From JAYFNU01 sp964458545 (GTDB lineage: Bacteria; Bacillota; Clostridia; Oscillospirales; Ruminococcaceae), in NCBI GenBank assembly GCA_964458545.1, contig CAYWJF010000009.1, forward strand, positions 1 to 41,016: a stretch of DNA of 41,016 bases, read 5' to 3'. How positions within the stretch are numbered: position 1 is the first letter of the stretch; each line of letters opens with the position of its first letter. Shown here one piece after another: positions 16,537-23,488 of this stretch. The notes under the pieces were generated by a model. It searched no databases, was not told the DNA's origin, and saw only the letters and a list, made by a program, of their open reading frames with translations. The translations under genes were made by a program, and so were the position numbers.

Positions 16537-18405
16537 CTACTCCTCCGCGAACTTTTCGAGCCACTCGTCCGAAAGGTCGTTAAGCTCGCATTTTACTTCT
16601 AAAAGCAAATCACAAAGCTCTGTCAGCCTCGTATGGTCGCACGCGACCTCGGGGCTGTTTATCTGATGTTCAAGGTCAAAGACCTGAACCTCAAGCTCTT
16701 CAATACGCTTATCAACGAAGGCTTTGCGCTCGCGCTCTCTTGCGCGCTGGGCGCGAAGCTCTTTTTGATTAATAGGCGCGTCCTCGGCTTTTTTCTGCTC
16801 CGTCTTTTTCTCGGGTTCGGCTATTCTGCCCGTTTCACGGTAATCTCTGTAGGCTCGGTAGCTTTCAAACAGCTTCCACGCGTCTTCCTCAAGAAGCAGA
16901 ATTTTGCTGTCGATACACTCCATTAAATAACGGTCGTGGGTAACGACTATCATTGTGCCGCTAAAGCTGCGAAGCGCGTCGTAAAGTATGTCCTTTGTGT
17001 AGATATCAAGGTGGTTCGTCGGTTCGTCGAGGATAAGAAGATTCGGGTGTTCAAGCGATATCCGCGCGAGGTTAAGCCGCGCAAGCTCGCCGCCTGAAAG
17101 TCCGCGCGCGTCTATAAACACATCCTCGCCTCGAAAGCCCACCGCGGCAAGAAGACTTCTTATTTCAAGCTGATTCATAGCGGGATAGATGTCCCATATA
17201 TACTCGAGCGGATTTTTCGAGCGCGTGGCGCTCATAGTCTGCTCAAGATAGCTTGTCTTTACGCCGCCGCCCATACGAACACGTCCGCCCTCGGGCGGAT
17301 TTTTTCCGAGTATGGTTTTTAATAAAGTAGTTTTTCCCGTTCCGTTCGCGCCAACAATCGACAGCCGCTCACCCCTTAACAGTTCAAGTGAAAGGTCGCT
17401 TACAAGCAGCTTTCCGCCCGCCTTGACCGAAAGGTCTTTTATAGTCATAACCTCTTTGTAAGGCTCGTTATCAGGAATAATATCAAGCTTCACCTTAACA
17501 TGCGACGCTGTATCGGGAGCGGAGAGGTCAAGCTTTTCCAGCTGCTTTCTGCGGCTCTTTGCCATATTTGAGGTGGACGCGCGGACAAGGTTTCTGTCAA
17601 CGTAATCGGAAAGCTTTTCGGCAAGCTCGGTTTTGCGCTCGTACTCTTTTTCTTCGCGCGCTTCATACTCCGCTTTAAGCTTGAGGTAAGCAGTGAAGTT
17701 GCCCACGTAGCTCTTCGCTCTGCCGTTTTGTATCTCGACGGTCTTTGAAAAGATAGCGTCAAGGAAATGACGGTCGTGCGAAACGGCGAGGATAGCGCCC
17801 TCGTATTCAAGCAAAAACGCTTCAAGCCACTCAAGGGTGTCGATATCAAGATGGTTTGTCGGCTCATCGAGTATTAGAAGGTCCGGCTTCATAATAAGCA
17901 GTTTCGCAAGCGCAAGACGTGTCTTTTCGCCACCGCTGAGAACGCCGACCTTCTTTTCGTGGGTCTCTTTTGGAAACCCCATGCCGCTGAGTATCTTTTT
18001 AATATTGAAGTCGAGGTTGTAGCCGTCGATAGCGTCGTAGCGCGCCGATACCTCGGCATATTCCTTAATAAGCCCCTCGTCGGCGCCCATTGTGCGCTCC
18101 AGCTCCTTCATTCTCAAAAGCAGCTTGTCAGCGTCGTTCACCGATTTCATCTCGGTATAGATGGTCTTTTCAGGACTGAGTCCCGACATCTGCTTTTGGT
18201 AGCCCACGGTCGCGCCGTTTTTGAGTACAACAAAACCACCGGTGGCAGTTAGCTCGCCGGTGATTATACTGAGAAGCGTTGTTTTGCCGCAGCCGTTGTA
18301 GCCGACAAGCGAAACCCGCTCCCTTTCGTTTACTTGGAAGGATACGTCGCGCAGAACCTCGTTCGCACCGAACGACATCGCGACGCCTGAAACATCGAGT
18401 ATCAT
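16537..18405 (-). CDS. ABC-F family ATPase (soluble, two nucleotide-binding domains)
   Basis: ABC-F proteins lack membrane domains and act on ribosomes as translation factors or antibiotic-protection proteins. The 622 residues have two full ATPase cassettes: Walker A GYNGCGKT (residues 35-42), signature LSGGEKTR and LLILDEPTNHLDI in the first; GANGTGKT, LSGGELARL and a second LLILDEPTNHLDI in the other. The linker between them carries charged helices, and a C-terminal coiled-coil-like tail (about 535-622) is present. It resembles YdiF/YfmR-type housekeeping members; nothing in sequence shows a resistance role. GGAGAAAAA precedes ATG. It is 12 bases after the hydrolase gene and probably shares its transcript. 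Confidence 0.92.
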   Translation of the reverse strand: MILDVSGVAMSFGANEVLRDVSFQVNERERVSLVGYNGCGKTTLLSIITGELTATGGFVVLKNGATVGYQKQMSGLSPEKTIYTEMKSVNDADKLLLRMKELERTMGADEGLIKEYAEVSARYDAIDGYNLDFNIKKILSGMGFPKETHEKKVGVLSGGEKTRLALAKLLIMKPDLLILDEPTNHLDIDTLEWLEAFLLEYEGAILAVSHDRHFLDAIFSKTVEIQNGRAKSYVGNFTAYLKLKAEYEAREEKEYERKTELAEKLSDYVDRNLVRASTSNMAKSRRKQLEKLDLSAPDTASHVKVKLDIIPDNEPYKEVMTIKDLSVKAGGKLLVSDLSLELLRGERLSIVGANGTGKTTLLKTILGKNPPEGGRVRMGGGVKTSYLEQTMSATRSKNPLEYIWDIYPAMNQLEIRSLLAAVGFRGEDVFIDARGLSGGELARLNLARISLEHPNLLILDEPTNHLDIYTKDILYDALRSFSGTMIVVTHDRYLMECIDSKILLLEEDAWKLFESYRAYRDYRETGRIAEPEKKTEQKKAEDAPINQKELRAQRARERERKAFVDKRIEELEVQVFDLEHQINSPEVACDHTRLTELCDLLLEVKCELNDLSDEWLEKFAEE

Positions 18406-18417
18406 TTTTTCTCCGCT

Positions 18418-19359
18418 TTATTTTATCCCCGCGGTTTTCTTGCACCAATCGAGAAGGAAAGCGTAGGTATCCGCCTTGTTGTCCTCGTTAAGTATCTCGT
18501 GGCGCTTGCCCTCAATTAGCTTAAGCTCCACCTTTTCCTTGCCCGATTCCTTAAGCTTTCCGTATACCTCCGTCGGTCCCTTTGAAAAGTCGCCGACAGG
18601 GTCCTCGCCGCCCGAAATAACCAGTATGGGCAAATCGTTTCTTATCTTGCCCGCCCAGTCCTTCTTTGAAACAGCGCCGAGAACCTTCATAAGGTCGCGG
18701 TAGCCCGAAAGTGTAAAAAGATAACCGCACTTGGGGTCGTTAATATATTTTGTTACGTTTGAGCGTTCGGTTGAAAGCCAGTCGAACGGTGTCTTTACGT
18801 CATCGTACTTCTTATTATAGCTTCCGAACGCAAGCTTATCAATAAACGGGCTTTTATGGCGCTCACCCTTGAAAAGGGCAATAACGTTAACTAAAAAGAT
18901 TCCTATTCCTCCAACGGGATTAGCGCCGCTCGTTCCCATAAATATCGCGCCGTTAATGTCACGCGAGAAACGCGAGGCGTAAAGACGCGCCACGAAGGAG
19001 CCCATGCTGTGCCCAAGAAGAATTATCGGTAGCTTCGGATACTGCTTCTTTGCTATTCCCGTAAGGGTATGCACGTCCTCAGCGAGAATGGAATATCCGT
19101 TCTTGTCGGCGAAAAAGCCCATCTGCTCGTCGGTCTTCGCGGTATCGCCGTGACCTAAATGGTCGTTGCCGAAAACGACGAAGCCGTTCTTCACCATGTA
19201 TCTTGCGAAATCGTCGTAGCGCATAATGTATTCAGCCATACCGTGGGTTATCTGGAGAATCGCGAGCGGAGCCTTCTCGGAATTCCGCCACGCCTTGTAG
19301 CTGACGTCAGTTTTACCGTCAGCCGATAAAAACTTGCCGCTCTTTACTTCAATAGGCAT
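18418..19359 (-). CDS. Alpha/beta hydrolase, monoacylglycerol-lipase/lysophospholipase type
   Basis: This 313-residue enzyme belongs to the serine-hydrolase fold family that includes monoacylglycerol lipase. The Ser nucleophile is in LLGHSMGSFVARLYASRF, the acid is in VISGGEDPVGDFS, and the His is in EGKRHEILNE near the C-terminus, in the right order; HGMAEYIMRYDDFARYM is the conserved opening block. It lacks a signal peptide, so it should act in the cytoplasm or at the inner membrane face on lipid esters. It is first in a two-gene operon with the ABC-F gene. Confidence 0.9.
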   Translation of the reverse strand: MPIEVKSGKFLSADGKTDVSYKAWRNSEKAPLAILQITHGMAEYIMRYDDFARYMVKNGFVVFGNDHLGHGDTAKTDEQMGFFADKNGYSILAEDVHTLTGIAKKQYPKLPIILLGHSMGSFVARLYASRFSRDINGAIFMGTSGANPVGGIGIFLVNVIALFKGERHKSPFIDKLAFGSYNKKYDDVKTPFDWLSTERSNVTKYINDPKCGYLFTLSGYRDLMKVLGAVSKKDWAGKIRNDLPILVISGGEDPVGDFSKGPTEVYGKLKESGKEKVELKLIEGKRHEILNEDNKADTYAFLLDWCKKTAGIK

Positions 19360-19390
19360 TCTTTCTTCTCCTTAAATGTTTAATGCAATA

Positions 19391-19420
19391 ATTATACCCT
19401 TTTCGCCACCGCTTCTTCAA
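19391..19420 (-). promoter_or_regulatory. Promoter for the hydrolase/ABC-F operon
   Basis: On the minus strand TTGAAG is followed after 18 bases by TATAAT, some 32 bases before the hydrolase start, whose site is AAGGAGAAG. Confidence 0.6.
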
Positions 19421-19475
19421 TCGGTATAAAACATAAAAAGTTCACTGTAATTTCGTCAAATAGCAAAGCGCCCGC

Positions 19476-20201
19476 TCAGGCGTTCACCTTTATTGCGCCG
19501 AGAACCTCCCCAACCTTTTCACGAATTATCAAGTCCGCCTCGCCGTCGTAAGGGGTCTCGTCGCGGTTGATAAGCACAAGCTTCTTGCCGCCGAAGTAGC
19601 GTATAAGCCCCGCCGCGGGATAAACGGTAAGACTTGTGCCCGCGACAATCAGCACCTCGGCTTTGCTTATAGCCTCCACCGCGCCCGAAAGGGTATCACC
19701 GTCAAGCCCTTCCTCGTAAAGCACCACGTCGGGCTTTATAGTGCCGCCGCAACCGCATTTTGGTATACCGACTGAGGTCTGTATAAACTCCGCGTCAAAA
19801 AGCTTATGGCAACGCAAACAATAATTTCGGTGGACGCTGCCGTGCAGCTCGAAAACCCTTTTACTTCCCGCCATAGTGTGAAAGCCGTCTACATTTTGGG
19901 TGATTACCGCTTTAAGCTTCCCCGCTTCTTCAAGCTCGCAAAGCTTATAATGCGCGGCGTTCGGCTTTTTATCGAGGTAGATGAACGCCTTCTTGTAGTA
20001 TTCAAAGAACTCCTCCGTGCGAGCTTCAAAAAAGCTGTGGGAAACGATTACCTCGGGAGGATAGGCGCATTTCTGTTGATACAGTCCGTCGCCGCTTCTG
20101 AAATCGGGTATTCCGCTTTCGGTGGAAACACCCGCTCCGCCGAAGAAAACAATATTACTACTGCTGTCGATAATACTTTGAAGCTCTTGCGTCCCTGTCA
20201 T
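19476..20201 (-). CDS. cobB: NAD-dependent protein deacylase, sirtuin (Sir2/CobB)
   Basis: Sirtuins remove acyl groups from lysines of cytosolic proteins, using NAD. The sequence has FGGAGVSTESGIPDFRS for NAD, TQNVDGFH and ELHGS with the catalytic His, four zinc Cys (CLRCHKL, then KCGC), and VAGTSLTVYPAAGL. It gives about 241 residues from the chosen start at 20201, where AAGGGGTGAAAGG lies before ATG; the ATG at 20219 would put this site inside the gene. It could balance acylation by acetyltransferases such as the two GNAT proteins of this window, but that link is only a guess. Confidence 0.93.
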   Translation of the reverse strand: MTGTQELQSIIDSSSNIVFFGGAGVSTESGIPDFRSGDGLYQQKCAYPPEVIVSHSFFEARTEEFFEYYKKAFIYLDKKPNAAHYKLCELEEAGKLKAVITQNVDGFHTMAGSKRVFELHGSVHRNYCLRCHKLFDAEFIQTSVGIPKCGCGGTIKPDVVLYEEGLDGDTLSGAVEAISKAEVLIVAGTSLTVYPAAGLIRYFGGKKLVLINRDETPYDGEADLIIREKVGEVLGAIKVNA

Positions 20202-20315
20202 CCTTTCACCCCTTTTCACATTACGGCAAGGTGCGAAGTCTTTACGCCGAGCCGCTTAAGTTTATTAATTATAGCACAAACCGATGACTTAGAAAACCGC
20301 TTCAACCCTTTCTTA

Positions 20316-20344
20316 TTGAAAAGAGCGCAGGTATTCTATATAAT
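20316..20344 (+). promoter_or_regulatory. Sigma-A promoter for the DUF2974 gene
   Basis: TTGAAA is followed after 17 bases by TATAAT. The gene starts 32 bases downstream of the -10 box. Confidence 0.7.
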
Positions 20345-20376
20345 AGAAGTACCACTAATTCATCTGTGAGGTATTT

Positions 20377-21474
20377 ATGCCCTCTATTATCGATTACGCA
20401 AAAACCTTTACGAAGAGCTTCGACGAAGCGCCGTTTTCCGAAGTAGACAGCCTTGTGCTTTCCGAGCTTACCTATTCCCGCTTTGACGGCTATGTTCCTG
20501 CGAGGCAAAGCATTTTTTCTCCCGCAAGAAGACTTCGCGATATAATGACCGTCGATAACGCCGAGGTTATCCTTTCTGGCGTTCACGACGCAGATAGCGA
20601 ACGCAAGCTTATCGCCGCCGTGCTTCAAAACCCGCGCTATCGTGATATGCGTGTAAGCCGCTATGTATCGGAATTCGATTGCGAGCGCGAGATACAGTTC
20701 TGCGGTATTACATATATTATCGGCAGTATAATCTACGTCGCCTTCCGAGGCACCGACTCTACGGTCGTGGGCTGGAAGGAGGACTTTAATATGTCCTTTA
20801 TGGATTTTGTGCCCGCTCAAAAGCTTGCGGCGGAGTACCTTAACGAGACCGCCCGCCGCTTTCACGGAGGGCTTTATGTCGGCGGACACTCAAAGGGCGG
20901 AAATCTCGCCGTTTACGCCGCCGTTATGTGCGACAAGGGGGTACAGAGGCGGCTTACTAACGTCTTTAGTCACGATGGTCCCGGCTTTAAGGAGGACGTA
21001 CTTGATAAAGAAAGATTCTCGTCTGTCAGCGACAGAATAAAGAAAACCGTTCCGCAGTCCTCCCTTATTGGTATGGTGCTCGAAACAAAGGAAGCCTACA
21101 CCACAATAAAGAGTAACGCGAGCGGCATTACGCAGCATTCGCCGTACTCGTGGGAGGTTGAAGACGGTAGCTTTATTGAGCTTGAGGGGATAACAAAGGG
21201 CGCACGGTACATCGACGGCGTTTTATCTAAATGGCTCTCCTCGCTTACCGACGAAAAACGCGAAATCTTTGTGGACGCGCTTTTCAGCGTTGTTGAAGCA
21301 ACGGGCGCTAAGAGTACTAAGGACTTAAGCAGCATAAACGCTTCTAAAATTAAGGACGCTTTGTCGGGGATAAAAAGCCTTGACTCTGAAACAAAAAGCT
21401 TTGTGCTTGAAACAATACTTCATCTCGCTTCTACCGCCATTAAGGACACGGTAAAGCTTGTAGAACGGTCTTAG
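20377..21474 (+). CDS. DUF2974 lipase-like protein (Mbeg1-like alpha/beta hydrolase)
   Basis: This 365-residue protein matches the DUF2974/Mbeg1-like family: YAKTFTKSFDEAPFSEVDSLVLSEL at the start region (cut here), YVAFRGTDSTVVGWKEDFNMSF, and the lipase elbow YVGGHSKGGNLAVYAA with the Ser nucleophile, followed by FSHDGPGFKEDVL, where an Asp could complete the site. The function of these lipase-class-3-like proteins in bacteria is not known; there is no signal peptide. It has its own promoter and terminator, so it is a single-gene transcript. The final 100 residues are a helical region without a recognised fold. Confidence 0.85.
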   Translation: MPSIIDYAKTFTKSFDEAPFSEVDSLVLSELTYSRFDGYVPARQSIFSPARRLRDIMTVDNAEVILSGVHDADSERKLIAAVLQNPRYRDMRVSRYVSEFDCEREIQFCGITYIIGSIIYVAFRGTDSTVVGWKEDFNMSFMDFVPAQKLAAEYLNETARRFHGGLYVGGHSKGGNLAVYAAVMCDKGVQRRLTNVFSHDGPGFKEDVLDKERFSSVSDRIKKTVPQSSLIGMVLETKEAYTTIKSNASGITQHSPYSWEVEDGSFIELEGITKGARYIDGVLSKWLSSLTDEKREIFVDALFSVVEATGAKSTKDLSSINASKIKDALSGIKSLDSETKSFVLETILHLASTAIKDTVKLVERS

Positions 21475-21492
21475 TAAATAGAATTATTAAGT

Positions 21493-21525
21493 AAGGACAG
21501 ACGGCTTCGTCTGTCCTTTGTTTAT
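21493..21525 (+). terminator. Hairpin terminator after the DUF2974 gene
   Basis: An 11-base-pair stem (21493-21503 with 21508-21518) with loop GCTT, followed by TGTTTAT. The T-run is interrupted, so it may be of medium strength. It also lies between convergent genes. Confidence 0.75.
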
Positions 21526-21548
21526 CTCGATAATTTGTAAAAGGAAGC

Positions 21549-22046
21549 TCACTCTGCGGAAAATGCTTCTTTAAACGCGTTAATCGCCTTTCGGGCGGTG
21601 TACATTTTAATTAGTCCTTCCTTCGCAAAGCCTGTTACCGTGACCTCAGAGTCGCTCGCTTCGTTTTCGTTAAACTCCACGCAAACCACCGTCGGAGACG
21701 AGGCAAGCCCGCCCACGTTAGTTATAAACGCGACATAAGGCTTATTTGAAAAGTCGGTCAATATAACCTCGAAGCCGCTTGCGGAAAAAATCTCTCTGCT
21801 TTTCTTTTCGCACTCCTTGGTGGAAAGCGTCGTGCTTATCGTTTCGGTTTCGCTGTCCAGCTTACAGCCGCGAAGCCCCATCTGCGTTCCCTTTGAAGCT
21901 CCGTACGCCCCTGCCGCCGCGCCGAGCGCACCGCCGCTTATTGCTCCGCCGACAGCGCCCGCTACACGCGCCACGCCCGCAAAGCCCGCTTCAATAATCT
22001 GCTCTATCTCTCTTTTGTACTGTGGTGTTGGCTCTTTACTTTTCAT
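21549..22046 (-). CDS. Hypothetical protein with a glycine-zipper segment
   Basis: I do not recognise a named family. The 165 residues have a Gly/Ala-rich hydrophobic segment at about 18-50 (GVARVAGAVGG, ISGGALGAAAGAYGASKG) that looks like a glycine zipper, able to insert in or associate with membranes, and a soluble alpha/beta part of about 100 residues after it. It overlaps the SseB-like gene by 11 bases and so is second in a two-gene operon. The zipper could help oligomerisation; function is otherwise open. Confidence 0.7.
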   Translation of the reverse strand: MKSKEPTPQYKREIEQIIEAGFAGVARVAGAVGGAISGGALGAAAGAYGASKGTQMGLRGCKLDSETETISTTLSTKECEKKSREIFSASGFEVILTDFSNKPYVAFITNVGGLASSPTVVCVEFNENEASDSEVTVTGFAKEGLIKMYTARKAINAFKEAFSAE

Positions 22047-22497
22047 CAGGCTTCTTCTTTCTCTGTTCGTTTAACGTCTTAATTAGCTGCTTCTTAATTA
22101 CGATATTATCGCTGTACGGATTAATTACGAAGCCGCTCGATTTACCGCGCGGGTCAAGCACCAGCGTGGAAAGGTCCGCGTAGGTAACGATTATCGTCTG
22201 CTCGTCACCCTTTTCCCGCCATTTTGCAAGCTGCTGCCAGTCGGTAAAAGCTATGAAAAATTCCTCGTTTTCCTCGTTTTCGAGGGTGACGAAGCCTATT
22301 ACAGTTTCCTTTGGTAGCACCGTGTTTCCGTCTTTATCGGGCGCGGGCGGGTCTGGCGTGATTTTAACGGGAGTAATAAAGCTCGCTTTAATGACCTCGT
22401 TTATCATATCAGCCTGATTCTTTTCGTTGTTCTCAGCGCACATTACCTTTATTGCCGCTATAAGCGACGGATTGTCAACGGGCTTGTTTATGTCCAT
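22036..22497 (-). CDS. SseB family protein
   Basis: The 153 residues fit the SseB N-terminal domain: the ETVIGFVTLENEENEEFFIAFTDWQQLAKW block (cut here; residues about 68-98) and the VLDPRGKSSGFVINPYSDNIVI block (cut; about 123-144) are its core. SseB proteins occur widely in bacteria, and their function is unclear despite the name from enterobacterial serine-sensitivity studies. I start at ATG 22497, 7 bases after GGGGAG; an upstream GTG at 22503 is too close to that site. It is first in an operon with the glycine-zipper protein. Confidence 0.8.
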   Translation of the reverse strand: MDINKPVDNPSLIAAIKVMCAENNEKNQADMINEVIKASFITPVKITPDPPAPDKDGNTVLPKETVIGFVTLENEENEEFFIAFTDWQQLAKWREKGDEQTIIVTYADLSTLVLDPRGKSSGFVINPYSDNIVIKKQLIKTLNEQRKKKPDEK

Positions 22498-22534
22498 CTT
22501 CACACTCCCCTTACTCTTACTGCGATAATATTAT

Positions 22535-22557
22535 AAAGGGCGGTAGGACCGCCCTTT
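22535..22557 (-). terminator. Hairpin after trxB
   Basis: A 10-base-pair stem (22535-22544 with 22548-22557) with loop of 3 begins three bases past the trxB stop codon. On the minus strand it is followed by ATAATATTAT rather than a clean T-run; a -10-like TATAAT there may be the promoter of the sseB gene, so terminator and promoter overlap. Confidence 0.7.
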
Positions 22558-22559
22558 AT

Positions 22560-23477
22560 TCATTGCATATCAATGAAGCTGCAAGCCGCTATTGCCGCGA
22601 CCGAGCCGTCCGCCGCCGCTGTGGTAAGCTGACGCACCGCTTTCGTTCGGCAGTCACCCGCCGCGAAAACGCCCGCGCGTGAGGTTCTGCAGTCCTCGCC
22701 CGCTTTAATATAGCCACTCTCGTCAAGCTCTACAAGCTCGGAAAAAGCCTCGCTTTGCGGCGTCTGTCCCACGGCGAGAAACAGCCCAGATACCTTTAGC
22801 TGGCTTTCTCTGCCGTTAAGTACGCTTTTTAAGGAAACGCCCGTAAGCGTCTCCTCACCGAGATAGCCGCTTATAACCGTTTCCAGTTCAAAGCGAACGT
22901 TCTTCTTCTCACGAAGCCGCTCGACAAGCTTCACTTCGCCGCGAAATTCGGTGCGTCTATGAATAAGCGTAACCTGATTGCATATTTCTGAAAGATATAT
23001 CGCGTCGGAAAGCGCCGTGCTTCCGCCGCCGCAGACGGCTACATCCTTACCCTTATAAAAAACTCCGTCGCAAACCGCGCAGTAGGATATTCCGTTACCC
23101 ACAAGCTCCGCTTCGCGAGGAAGCGACAGACCCCTATGCTTTAAGCCTGTGGCGATTATTACAGCCTTACAGCTGTATTCGGCATATTCGGTTGTTACCG
23201 TCTTTTCCGCGCCGTTATCGGAAATACTAAGTACCCTATCAAGCTCTGCTTTCGCGCCGAGCTCGGTCGCCTGCGTATAAAGGTCATCGGAAAGCTCCGC
23301 GCCGCTTACGTTTTTTCTAGAGGGAAAGTTTTCTACGCTCGGAGAAAGGGCTATCTGTCCGCCAAAGCCCTCGGCTTCTATCATTAGCACGCTTTTTCCT
23401 GCGCGCCGCGCGTAGACCGCCGCGGTCATCCCCGCGACACCCGCTCCGATAATAATTATATCAAAACTCTTTTGCAC
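22560..23477 (-). CDS. trxB: Thioredoxin reductase-type flavoprotein
   Basis: TrxB passes electrons from NADPH through FAD and a Cys pair to thioredoxin. The 305 residues have the FAD GAGVAGMTAAVYARRAG at the N-terminus, the redox pair CAVC (in SYCAVCDGVFY, about residues 133-136), the NADPH-domain GGGSTALSDAIYL and HRRTEFR, whose Arg residues bind the NADPH phosphate, and the second FAD motif AGVFAAGDCR. Length is normal. It lies 11 bases downstream of nrdD, whose C-terminus is itself thioredoxin-like, so the fused domain is a plausible electron acceptor. A hairpin follows the stop codon. Confidence 0.9.
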   Translation of the reverse strand: MQKSFDIIIIGAGVAGMTAAVYARRAGKSVLMIEAEGFGGQIALSPSVENFPSRKNVSGAELSDDLYTQATELGAKAELDRVLSISDNGAEKTVTTEYAEYSCKAVIIATGLKHRGLSLPREAELVGNGISYCAVCDGVFYKGKDVAVCGGGSTALSDAIYLSEICNQVTLIHRRTEFRGEVKLVERLREKKNVRFELETVISGYLGEETLTGVSLKSVLNGRESQLKVSGLFLAVGQTPQSEAFSELVELDESGYIKAGEDCRTSRAGVFAAGDCRTKAVRQLTTAAADGSVAAIAACSFIDMQ

Positions 23478-23488
23478 TGTTTGTTTCC

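Noticed and set aside
20302..20889. 195-residue minus-strand open frame over the DUF2974 gene
   Set aside because: Lies antisense to a well-supported gene; no family features or ribosome binding site; a shadow of codon bias.
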